From: Candidatus Thorarchaeota archaeon
GTDB taxonomy: Archaea; Asgardarchaeota; Thorarchaeia; Thorarchaeales; Thorarchaeaceae
DNA: 64,000 bases
Assembly (NCBI GenBank): GCA_019057475.1
Contig: DXJO01000010.1
Location: forward strand, 293,460 to 357,459
Reading direction: 5' to 3'
The notes below the pieces were generated by a model. It saw nothing but the letters and a program-made list of their open reading frames with translations. It did not search any database and was not told where the DNA came from. Shown one piece after another: positions 55,945 to 64,000 of the stretch; positions within the stretch are counted from its first letter, which is position 1, and the number at the start of each line of letters is the position of its first letter. Position numbers and translations under genes: made by a program.

Positions 55945-57255
55945 ATGACTAGTCTTGAAGAGCTTCGCAAGATCAACGCGCGTTGCATACACTGTCGCGC
56001 TTGCCAATATGCCTATTCCAACGAGCCGGATAGGGAGGGGGCGGACGAGGAGTATACTGGCATGATGCTGTCATGTCCAGGCGGCAACTTCTACGGTTGG
56101 GAAGGCTACTTCAACAGTGGCAGGATGTGGATGGCCCGAGCGTTCCTTGAGGGCGATCTCAAACCCAGTCAAGAGATGCTTGAGATTATTGAGGCATGCA
56201 CGACCTGCGGTCTTTGTGCTGAGCAATGCACAAACTACATTGATACAGTCGATGTCATTGAGGAACTGAGAGCTGCCATTATCGAGTCAGGCGTTGAACC
56301 TCTGAAACGGCACAAGATGATTGGAGATCGGGTTCTTGAAGAGGACAAGAGGAACCCCTATAACGACCCGCGGAGCGACCGCACAGCTTGGCATGATGGG
56401 TCTGTTGATGACAAAGATATGAAGGTCGCATACTACGTCGGCTGTACTGGAGCATACAGACAGCAGGGCGTTGCCAAGCACACTGCAAGTATTCTGAAGA
56501 AGCTAGGTGTTGACTTTACAGTCCTGACCGACGAAGTGTGTTGTGGGTCTCCAATACTACGCACTGGTCAGAAGGACATCCTCAAGAAAGTCATGAATGA
56601 AAATCTCGAGATGTTCAAGGACTTCGACTTGCTAGTGTTTTCATGTGCGGGATGCTATAGGACTTTCAAAGTGGACTATCCAAAGCAGAGTGGCAAGCCT
56701 TTGCCCTTCAAAGTCGCGCACACACTGGACATCGCCTATGACCTCATCACTGAAGGCAAGCTCAAGATTGAGAAGCCCTACAACAAGAAGGTCACGTGGC
56801 ACGACCCCTGTCACACTATACGACACATCGGACTCTCAATTGAGAAGGAGATTCTTGAGAAATCGGATAACTGGCTGCTTGACAGCAGGAAAGCGGCCAA
56901 GGCGAAGGAAGCCTGGTACGAGCGGCCCAGAGAAGTGATTCGCGCGATTCCAGGCATGGACTTCCGTGAGATGTACAGAATCAAGGGCAACAGTTTCTGC
57001 TGCGGAGCAGGAGGCGGTGTCAAGACACAATTTCCAGATATGGCCAACGACACTGCGAGAGAGCGTGTCAAGGAAGCCGCGTCAACCGGTGCAGAAGTCC
57101 TGTTGACCAGCTGTCCCTTCTGCATAACTAACTTCAACGATGCTGTCAAGGCGTTAAAGAAGGAAGAAGAAGAAACTGGTAAGGACTTGTCCGCTGTGGG
57201 TTCAAAGATTGAAGTGGTAGAGCTTCTGGAGCTAATGGATCAACTGCTTGACTAG
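55945..57255 (+). CDS. (Fe-S)-binding protein with CCG domains (GlcF/HdrD-like)
   Basis: ACTTCGLCAEQCTNYIDT; YYVGCTGAYRQQGVAKHTASILKKLGVDFTVLTDEVCCGSPI; WHDPCHTIRHIG; SFCCGAGGGVKTQFPDMA. Confidence 0.88.
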   Translation: MTSLEELRKINARCIHCRACQYAYSNEPDREGADEEYTGMMLSCPGGNFYGWEGYFNSGRMWMARAFLEGDLKPSQEMLEIIEACTTCGLCAEQCTNYIDTVDVIEELRAAIIESGVEPLKRHKMIGDRVLEEDKRNPYNDPRSDRTAWHDGSVDDKDMKVAYYVGCTGAYRQQGVAKHTASILKKLGVDFTVLTDEVCCGSPILRTGQKDILKKVMNENLEMFKDFDLLVFSCAGCYRTFKVDYPKQSGKPLPFKVAHTLDIAYDLITEGKLKIEKPYNKKVTWHDPCHTIRHIGLSIEKEILEKSDNWLLDSRKAAKAKEAWYERPREVIRAIPGMDFREMYRIKGNSFCCGAGGGVKTQFPDMANDTARERVKEAASTGAEVLLTSCPFCITNFNDAVKALKKEEEETGKDLSAVGSKIEVVELLELMDQLLD

Positions 57256-57263
57256 TTGAACTT

Positions 57264-57299
57264 CTGGACTGGGTAGGACTACTCCTGCCCAGGTCCAGT
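57264..57299. terminator. Hairpin after the CCG-domain gene
   Basis: ctggac-tgggtagga-ctac-tcctgccca-ggtccag extended stem, 8 nt past the stop codon. Confidence 0.4.
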
Positions 57300-57407
57300 C
57301 TATTCATGGCTCACTGACAATGCTGGACAATCTTCCAGTTTGGTGTAAATAGTTTACAATCCAAATCCATCATCAGCTAGCTTCTCACGGAATGACACAG
57401 GTCCACC

Positions 57408-58067
57408 TCATTTGATGATGTTCGCGAGTTTGCCAGTGCGGTGTAAGTAGACAATTCCCCAAATCCACATGATGGCAGTTAGAGAAGTCAGAATCTCAGG
57501 CAAGGCTACACCTGTCCAAGGCATTACTCCGACAATCGTTCCCCACCACAAGTAGATTGAGATGAAGGGCAGCGCGAGTGATATCAGGGCAAACCACCAG
57601 AGCTCTCGAAACCGCAGCCAGCTAAGACCAATGAACCACATGGCCCACGGGAATGAGAAGAAAAATCCCACGGATACAATGTAGTGAGTGGGACTGAAGT
57701 TCTCCGAGAAGACACCAATGGTTGTCAGAAACACGGACGCTATGACATATGGGATAATGCCAATCTTTGTTGGTAAATCAGTGAGTTGGCGAAGGAGCCA
57801 AATGATGTAGTACACCATCACCGTCCCAGTGATAGCCAGTCCTGCATTGAAGATAATCGCGCGTACAACTGGATTTGGACCGATGTCGGTGCGTATGTAA
57901 TGCCCCAGGTCGCTCAGTGCGTTACCAGTCCAAGAGAAGTCTGGTGAAATGAGAATTGCAACTGCAATGCAAGTCAATGCAAAAAGTGGGGCTATTGTAG
58001 CCATGAGGATTGGCTTCGGTACTTCCCGAATCTTCTCAGATAGCGACATGAAACCTCCAGCAGACAA
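57408..58067 (-). CDS. DUF998-like multi-pass membrane protein
   Basis: FSWTGNALSDLGHYIRTDIGPNPVVRAIIFNAGLAITG pattern, six hydrophobic helices. Confidence 0.7.
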   Translation of the reverse strand: MSAGGFMSLSEKIREVPKPILMATIAPLFALTCIAVAILISPDFSWTGNALSDLGHYIRTDIGPNPVVRAIIFNAGLAITGTVMVYYIIWLLRQLTDLPTKIGIIPYVIASVFLTTIGVFSENFSPTHYIVSVGFFFSFPWAMWFIGLSWLRFRELWWFALISLALPFISIYLWWGTIVGVMPWTGVALPEILTSLTAIMWIWGIVYLHRTGKLANIIK

Positions 58068-58192
58068 TCCTGTATTTGAGTACTCCTACACGTGGCGATA
58101 TGTCTGCATGTTTCCCAAGCAGTTCAAGCCAAGAATTCATTAGACGGATTATTCATGTCCACGCCACACAAGCCCTCCAGCTTATAGAGGAG

Positions 58193-59236
58193 ATGAATAA
58201 GATACCAGTGCCATTCAAAGTCCTGCAATTTGGCCTTGGAACGATGGGCAGGATAATCACGCAGACACTCATGGACCGAGGAAACCTTGACCTGGTTGGA
58301 GTCGTTGATATTAACCCCAAATACGCAGGCAAGAGTGTCGAGGAAGTTCTGGTTTCGGGTCGCAAGACATCCACATCGATCTTTAACAGCTTAGAGAACG
58401 CACTCCAAGCATTAGGAGATCAACCCGCCGACATAGCCCTGATTGCAACGTTGTCCTCTCTCGATGACATTGCTTCGTCAATCTCGGATTGCTTTGAAGC
58501 CGGAATGGACGTGGTATCCCTCTGTGAAGAGCTATCATATCCCTACATTCGCCATCCCGAGCTCTCACGAAACCTTGACAGATTGGCTAAGAAACACGGG
58601 AAGACCGTTCTGGGCACCGGCATCAATCCTGGTTTCCTGATGGATTTTCTTCCCATATGCCTTTCAGCTCCCTGTCAGAGAGTAGATACGATACGCGTGA
58701 CGCGCCGCATCGATTCCAGTCGTCGGCGCACATCATTCCAGAAGAAAATCGGTACGGGCATGAGTCCAGCGGACTTCAAGAAGGCCATATCTGAGGGCTC
58801 GATTACAGGTCACGTGGGTTTAGTGGAATCCATTCGAATGATTAACGATGCCCTGAATCTAGAGCTCGACTCTGTAGTAGAGTTACCCCCTGAACCAGTG
58901 ATTGCATCTACTGACATTGAAACCCCCGTTGCAGATGTAAAGAAAGGGGATGTCATCGGATTGAAGAGCAATGGAGTGGGTAGGAAACAGGGAACGGATG
59001 TGGTAACCTTGAGCTTCATCGCACATGCGGGAGCGGAGCCGGAGTTCGACGAGGTTTGCATTGAAGGCTATCCCAAGATAGTCCAGCGCATTGAAGGAGG
59101 CATTCAGGGCGATCACGGTACTGTTGGAATGATCCTGAATATGATTCCCTTGGTTATTGAGGCCCCACCTGGTCTCTTCACGATGAAAGATCTACCGTGT
59201 CCAAGAAATACGCAGTCGTTCTGGAGAGGCGACTGA
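58193..59236 (+). CDS. NAD(P)-binding dehydrogenase, dihydrodipicolinate reductase/2,4-diaminopentanoate dehydrogenase-like
   Basis: VPFKVLQFGLGTMGRIITQTLMDRGNLDLVGVVDINPKYAGKSVEEVL; LGTGINPGFLMDFLPICLSAPCQRVDTIRVTRRIDSSRRRTSFQKKIGTGMSPADF; start set to ATG at 58193. Confidence 0.8.
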   Translation: MNKIPVPFKVLQFGLGTMGRIITQTLMDRGNLDLVGVVDINPKYAGKSVEEVLVSGRKTSTSIFNSLENALQALGDQPADIALIATLSSLDDIASSISDCFEAGMDVVSLCEELSYPYIRHPELSRNLDRLAKKHGKTVLGTGINPGFLMDFLPICLSAPCQRVDTIRVTRRIDSSRRRTSFQKKIGTGMSPADFKKAISEGSITGHVGLVESIRMINDALNLELDSVVELPPEPVIASTDIETPVADVKKGDVIGLKSNGVGRKQGTDVVTLSFIAHAGAEPEFDEVCIEGYPKIVQRIEGGIQGDHGTVGMILNMIPLVIEAPPGLFTMKDLPCPRNTQSFWRGD

Positions 59237-59280
59237 CAAGCCCTCAAGACAATACATTGCTAAGTCAGGTGAATAAGATT

Positions 59281-60588
59281 ATGCTTGAGAAGTATAAGCA
59301 AGCAACTCCGAAATCACGCGATCTTTGGAGCAGAGCTCTACAGGTGTTCGCGGGAGGTGTTAACCACAACATACGGACCTTCGGCATGGTGTCCCCCGGT
59401 GCATATCCTCCCTACATCAAGCGTGGAAAGGGTAGCAAAATCTGGGACGTGGATGGCAACGAGTATGTCGATTGGTGGATGACGCACTACTCGCATATCT
59501 TGGGTCATAATCATCCGCGAGTGAAAGAGTCAATTCAGAAGCAGATGGAAGACTGTATTCACCTTGGCACTTTGAATGAGCATCAAATTATCTTTGCTGA
59601 GAAGATTCAGGAGGCCATCCCATACCTAAAGAGAATGCGATTCTGCGCTACTGGAAGTGAAGCCGCCATGTATGCAGTCAGGCTCGCTCGCTTGTTTACC
59701 GGAAAGCGTCTAGTAGCTAAGGCACGTGGGGGTTGGCACGGCGGCAGTGATGCCCTTGGCTATCACATTCACTTCCCCTTCTCCGATGATCCATTCTACG
59801 ACGGCGTTTCATTTGAGTTCAATGACCGCGACAGCGTGGATTTGCTAATGAAGACACACGGAAAGGAGCTTGCCGCCGTGGTAGTTGAGCCCGTGCTTGG
59901 AGCGGGAGGAGGGATTCCACCGGGGCCCGACTTCCTTCCCTATCTTCGCGAAGAAACAGAAACACGGGACATCTTGCTGATATTCGACGAGATAATCACA
60001 GGCTTTCGGCTTCGCTATGGTGCAGCGGGGAAAGACATCTTCGGGGCGGAACCCGATCTTCTCACACTGGGCAAGATTGCAGCTGGTGGAATGCCCCTCG
60101 GAGTTTACGGCGGACGCAAAGATGTCATGGCATTGGCCGCACCCGGGGCAAAAGGCGGGCGCTGGGTGGGCGGTGGGACTTTTTCAAGTCATCCACTCTC
60201 TATGGTTTCAGGGATAGCAACTTTGGATCAACTGCATTCATTATCAGATGACTACGCTTCGCTGAACAAGCGGGGAGATGACTTCCGAGAGAAGCTGAAC
60301 CAAATAATGGTGAACAAGAACGTCAACTCCTTGGCTACAGGCTATGGTTCAATGCTGTTCATCAACTGCCTCAAGCGTGATTTCAGAGGCTCGACGCTGA
60401 CTGGAGGCAGCATTGGAGAGGCGTTGGATACGCGCGGTCAGGATATATTCCAGGCAAGGCTGATGGAACAGGGTGTGTTTGGCTACCATGGATTGGGTGC
60501 CATGTCGTTTGAGCATTCAGAGCAAGACTTGGAGCGAACTCTCGAAGCCGTTTCTATAGCAGCTGAGAAGCTAAAGCAAACGATGTAG
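59281..60588 (+). CDS. Class III PLP aminotransferase, glutamate-1-semialdehyde aminomutase-like
   Basis: SRALQVFAGGVNHNIRTFGMVSPGAYPPYIKRGKGSKIWDVDGNEYVDWWMTHYSHILGHNHP; LLIFDEIITGFRLRYGAAGKDIFGAEPDLLTLGKIAAGGMPLGVYGGRKDVM. Confidence 0.9.
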   Translation: MLEKYKQATPKSRDLWSRALQVFAGGVNHNIRTFGMVSPGAYPPYIKRGKGSKIWDVDGNEYVDWWMTHYSHILGHNHPRVKESIQKQMEDCIHLGTLNEHQIIFAEKIQEAIPYLKRMRFCATGSEAAMYAVRLARLFTGKRLVAKARGGWHGGSDALGYHIHFPFSDDPFYDGVSFEFNDRDSVDLLMKTHGKELAAVVVEPVLGAGGGIPPGPDFLPYLREETETRDILLIFDEIITGFRLRYGAAGKDIFGAEPDLLTLGKIAAGGMPLGVYGGRKDVMALAAPGAKGGRWVGGGTFSSHPLSMVSGIATLDQLHSLSDDYASLNKRGDDFREKLNQIMVNKNVNSLATGYGSMLFINCLKRDFRGSTLTGGSIGEALDTRGQDIFQARLMEQGVFGYHGLGAMSFEHSEQDLERTLEAVSIAAEKLKQTM

Positions 60589-60677
60589 AGAGAGCAGCAT
60601 CTGTTAGTCAAAGATAAAAGGATGGCATGAGATTGACGGCTCCCCAATCATGGGCCAATCTTTCGCGGTGAATCAAG

Positions 60678-61592
60678 TTGGCAGAACCTGAAATAGAAGA
60701 TAAACGAATAACTCTCGCTGAGGCGGCCAAGATGGTCCCAGATGGGTCTGGGCTCTTCTGGGGTGGCTTTGGATTCCAGAGGCCTCCGATAGCTTTTGCG
60801 TCAGAGTTGATTAGGCAGAAGAAGCGCAATCTCACAATCTATACATGTGGTTCAGAGGTTGATCTCGAGATATTGGTTGGCGCGGGAGTTGTTCCACGCC
60901 TTGAGATCGCTTTCGTGGCGATTGAAGCACTAGGGCTTGCTAACAACATGCGTCGCAGAGTTGCTGAGGGCAAGGTTGAGATAGAGGACTATAGCAACCT
61001 GGCAATGGCGATGAGGTTCTTGGGTGGCGCACTGAATGTTCCGTTCATGCCCCTGCGCAGCTTGATGGGGACCGACATGGTCGCCAAATCGCGGTACAGA
61101 GGCGACAAAAAGCTCAAGGTGATTGATTGCCCATTTACAGGAGAGAAGATCTGCCTTGTTCCGTCGATTCAACCAGACTTCAGCATAATCCACGCACAGC
61201 GTGTAGATATGTCTGGGAACGCACAAATCGATGGGATTGTGGGCGAGGACCTTGAAGGCAGCCGCTGTGGAAAGAAGCTCATTGTCTTAGCAGAGGAGCT
61301 CGTTGACGAAGAGGAAATTCGCATCGCGCCTGAACAGACCAAGATTCCGGCCATGTACGTTGATCATGTTGTACTTGTTCCATTCGCAGCTCACCCCATG
61401 ATGTGTCACGGCTACTATGATTATGACTTGGAGTTCTTGCAGATGTTCCATAAGATTACCCGGAAAGAAGAAACTTGGCAGGAGTATCTGGACACATACA
61501 TCCTTGGGGTTGAAAACCATGACGCCTATCTGGACAAGATTGGATGGAGTCGCTTGAACAAGCTGAAGGCTATCAAGCCACGGGGGTACTAA
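60678..61592 (+). CDS. CoA-transferase subunit A (glutaconate/3-oxoacid CoA-transferase-like)
   Basis: KRITLAEAAKMVPDGSGLFWGGFGFQRPPIAFASELIRQKKRNLTIYTCGSEVDLEILVGAGVV. Confidence 0.85.
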   Translation: MAEPEIEDKRITLAEAAKMVPDGSGLFWGGFGFQRPPIAFASELIRQKKRNLTIYTCGSEVDLEILVGAGVVPRLEIAFVAIEALGLANNMRRRVAEGKVEIEDYSNLAMAMRFLGGALNVPFMPLRSLMGTDMVAKSRYRGDKKLKVIDCPFTGEKICLVPSIQPDFSIIHAQRVDMSGNAQIDGIVGEDLEGSRCGKKLIVLAEELVDEEEIRIAPEQTKIPAMYVDHVVLVPFAAHPMMCHGYYDYDLEFLQMFHKITRKEETWQEYLDTYILGVENHDAYLDKIGWSRLNKLKAIKPRGY

Positions 61593-61604
61593 GGAGGTCA
61601 CCCA

Positions 61605-62378
61605 ATGGTCGAGTATAGCAAGATCGAGTTCTTAGCAGCCTGTGCCTCTAGCCATGTCAGAGACGGTGAGAATGTCTTCGGCGGTACTGGTCTGCCTCTA
61701 TTGGCCGCACTGTTGGCCAAAGAAACACACGCACGCAACATCAATTTGATTTCTGAGGCTGGGTTCATCGACGCAAGGCCCAGAGAGGTTCCACTGTCAG
61801 TGGCGGACACGAGGTATTACCTCGGCTGCTCTGCGTCGATTGGTCTTATTGAGACCCTTGGGTTCATCCTTCAAGCCGGACATGTTGATGTTGGTTTTCT
61901 AGGCGCCGCTCAGATTGATGAGTATGGTAATCTCAACACCACATACATCGGACCTTACGAATCACCGAAGGTTAGACTTCCTGGAAGTGGCGGAGGAAAT
62001 GACATTGCCTCCTCAGCTAAGCGCCTGATAATAATAATGACCCACGATAAGCGTAAGTTTGTCAAACAATTGGACCATTTCACCAGTCCTGGCCATCTTG
62101 AAGGCCCAGGGTCTCGTGAGAAATGGTCGATGGTGGGAGGCGGCCCTGAAGTGGTCATAACTGACATGTGTCAGATGGACTTCGACCCAAAGACCCTGAA
62201 GATCAGACTGATGTCGGTGCATCCGGGGTACACTGTACAGGATGTGCTCGATAACGTGATGTTTGACTTGATAATACCGGACGATGTTCCAACGACCGAC
62301 GAACCCACTCAGGAACAGATTGACGTTATGCATCGCCTGGATTCACACGGCGTATACTTGGGCAAGGGCGGGAGCTAA
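61605..62378 (+). CDS. CoA-transferase subunit B (glutaconate/3-oxoacid CoA-transferase-like)
   Basis: FLAACASSHVRDGENVFGGTGLPLLAALLAKETHARNINLISEAGFIDARP; QIDEYGNLNTTYIG; LPGSGGGNDIASSAKR. Confidence 0.88.
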   Translation: MVEYSKIEFLAACASSHVRDGENVFGGTGLPLLAALLAKETHARNINLISEAGFIDARPREVPLSVADTRYYLGCSASIGLIETLGFILQAGHVDVGFLGAAQIDEYGNLNTTYIGPYESPKVRLPGSGGGNDIASSAKRLIIIMTHDKRKFVKQLDHFTSPGHLEGPGSREKWSMVGGGPEVVITDMCQMDFDPKTLKIRLMSVHPGYTVQDVLDNVMFDLIIPDDVPTTDEPTQEQIDVMHRLDSHGVYLGKGGS

Positions 62379-62397
62379 TTCGGAGACTGCACCTATC

Positions 62398-63141
62398 GTG
62401 ACTTCGCTTGAACTGAGTCAATTTGAGGCGATACTCTTCGATCTTGACTCGACGCTGACACACACAGGCGAATACGCTTTCAAGGCCTGTGAGTGGCTTC
62501 TGTCCAAGACCGTAGAGGACACGTCAGATATTCGTGAACCTTACTTCAGATCGCTCTTCTCGAACTACCGGGTTGAGATTGAGCGCATTGTCAACGGAGC
62601 ACCATATATCACTCCGACGAAATGCGTGAGGAATGCTCTGAGGAAAAGCCTTGAGGACATTGGGCTTGAGGTCATTAACTCCCTGCTGGACGAAGTCACT
62701 GACATGTTCAGGAGGCTTCATGTGGAACTCTCGAAGCCCATGCCTGACACAGAAGGTCTGCTGCAACGTCTTTCTGCGAACGGAATCAAGATGGGTGTGA
62801 TAACCAATAGCTTTGTGGGGGATGTCAAAACAATTCTAGGGGGTTTCGATTTGGCGAAGTTCTTCACAGTCTTGGCCGACCCTGGAGACATGAAGGCCTT
62901 CAAGCCAATGCCCGAGATATTCGAGTATACCATGGGCGAACTAGAGGTTTCCAAGAACGAAGTGCTGTTTGTTGGTGATGAGTACTATGCAGATATTGTT
63001 GGTGCCGCTCGGGCGGGAATTCCATCTGTCTGGGTAAATATCAGAGGGTCCTCATACGAGAAGAGCTTGACCAAGTATGGCGATGATACCGCACCGCTTC
63101 TTGTGCTTGATGCCCTAGCAGAGCTTGGGAATTGCTTTTGA
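62398..63141 (+). CDS. HAD superfamily hydrolase
   Basis: FEAILFDLDSTLTHTGEYAF; IKMGVITNSFVGDVKTIL; KPMPEIFEYTMGELEVSKNEVLFVGDEYYADIVGAARAGIPSVWV; GTG start in frame. Confidence 0.85.
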   Translation: MTSLELSQFEAILFDLDSTLTHTGEYAFKACEWLLSKTVEDTSDIREPYFRSLFSNYRVEIERIVNGAPYITPTKCVRNALRKSLEDIGLEVINSLLDEVTDMFRRLHVELSKPMPDTEGLLQRLSANGIKMGVITNSFVGDVKTILGGFDLAKFFTVLADPGDMKAFKPMPEIFEYTMGELEVSKNEVLFVGDEYYADIVGAARAGIPSVWVNIRGSSYEKSLTKYGDDTAPLLVLDALAELGNCF

Positions 63142-63180
63142 CTCTCCCGTTACGCGGTAGCGCGCCTCGTTTAGCTCAAT

Positions 63181-63708
63181 TTGAGTCGCGTTAGACGAAC
63201 AATACATATTAGCAACTCACGAGAACGGAGTCCTGTAAGCACGAAAGGAGCTGCATGCAACTTGAGCGGCGAAAATGACGAAACGGGCCCACTCCGAGCG
63301 CGTTCGGACCTCATTGACATACTAAGTAGTGATCCTAAGAACACCGACGCCCTAGTCACAATCATTGAAAACGAGCTGAAGGACATCAAGGACGGTGATG
63401 TTGTTGACAAGATTTCAGCTGCAGTAGCTAGCGCCGCTGATCGGACTGATATAGGCTCGAAAGCACGTGATAATCTCCTGTTCTGGCTGACGGAAACAAG
63501 CCCAGATGTTAGACAAATGATCATGGTGCAAACGATTGAGCATCTCTTGCAGAACCCCGAATGTCGCAAGCCAACTCTTTCAGCCCTTGCCAAAGTGTCA
63601 TCCAAAGAAAATGTCAAACTAGTGCTTGATTGGCATGACCGTGGAATTTTGACACTCAATCAGGCAGTCTTTGTTTTACTCTATCCTGATTCATCCAAGT
63701 TGGGTTAG
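63181..63708 (+). CDS. Conserved helical protein of unknown function (start uncertain)
   Basis: Helix-rich, HEAT-like: RSDLIDILSSDPKNTDALVTIIENELKDIKDGDVVDKISAAVASAADRTDIGSKARDNLLFWL; TTG start at 63181 or 63262. Confidence 0.45.
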   Translation: MSRVRRTIHISNSRERSPVSTKGAACNLSGENDETGPLRARSDLIDILSSDPKNTDALVTIIENELKDIKDGDVVDKISAAVASAADRTDIGSKARDNLLFWLTETSPDVRQMIMVQTIEHLLQNPECRKPTLSALAKVSSKENVKLVLDWHDRGILTLNQAVFVLLYPDSSKLG

Positions 63709-63729
63709 GTGCGTTAAGAGGCCCTACTC

Positions 63730-64000
63730 CTACACTGTGATATCGGGTAGGAACTTTCGGACATGCTTCTCCCAGGCCGGTTTCAGTTCGAGAGTTTTCT
63801 TGGCGCAGGCAATTGCCTCATCCTTCTGCCCCAGTCGATGATGTAACTGCGCCTTGTAGAACCATGCTTTCTCGAAGCTTGGATTGAGTTTTATGGCCTC
63901 TTCATACGCCTTTAGAGCACCTTCCGAGTCGCCAGCTTTTTCTCGAATCTTTGCTTCTCCGAACCAATCGTACTCTGTATAATCTCCGGGTTCGATGGAC
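63730..64000 (-). CDS. TPR repeat protein, C-terminal part (truncated by window edge)
   Basis: Not in ORF track. Reverse reading: ...YDWFGEAKIREKAGDSEGALKAYEEAIKLNPSFEKAWFYKAQLHHRLGQKDEAIACAKKTLELKPAWEKHVRKFLPDITV*. Confidence 0.75.
   Translation of the reverse strand, partial: SIEPGDYTEYDWFGEAKIREKAGDSEGALKAYEEAIKLNPSFEKAWFYKAQLHHRLGQKDEAIACAKKTLELKPAWEKHVRKFLPDITV

Overview
The window is a gene-dense archaeal chromosome segment. The Rab-like GTPase, gelsolin-like and roadblock-like proteins suggest an Asgard, possibly Thorarchaeota-like, source; this is inference from protein content, not a phylogeny. Core metabolism includes a four-subunit 2-oxoacid (pyruvate-type):ferredoxin oxidoreductase, indolepyruvate:ferredoxin oxidoreductase (IorAB), a lipoate-dependent 2-oxoacid dehydrogenase E1a/E1b/E2 set with a nearby lipoate ligase, cobalamin adenosyltransferase plus acyl-CoA mutase, an FAD oxidase/CCG Fe-S pair, and a diaminopentanoate-dehydrogenase-like/class III aminotransferase/CoA-transferase cluster. 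The most interesting content is: (i) a 771-aa protein fusing FG-GAP-like repeats to a complete Rab/Ras-like GTPase domain; (ii) an AcpS-FkbH-stand-alone ACP cassette flanked by left-handed beta-helix proteins and a polysaccharide deacetylase, a candidate carrier-protein-dependent surface-modification system; (iii) a gelsolin-like protein; (iv) a bactofilin-like beta-helix protein near a putative longin/roadblock-type protein; (v) a cluster of surface beta-helix proteins with a decayed paralogue missing from the ORF track; (vi) an unlisted 50-aa Cys-containing ORF; and (vii) an intergenic region with three consecutive hairpins. I found no rRNA, tRNA, CRISPR array or transposase. All calls come from reading the sequence and translations; no database search was run.
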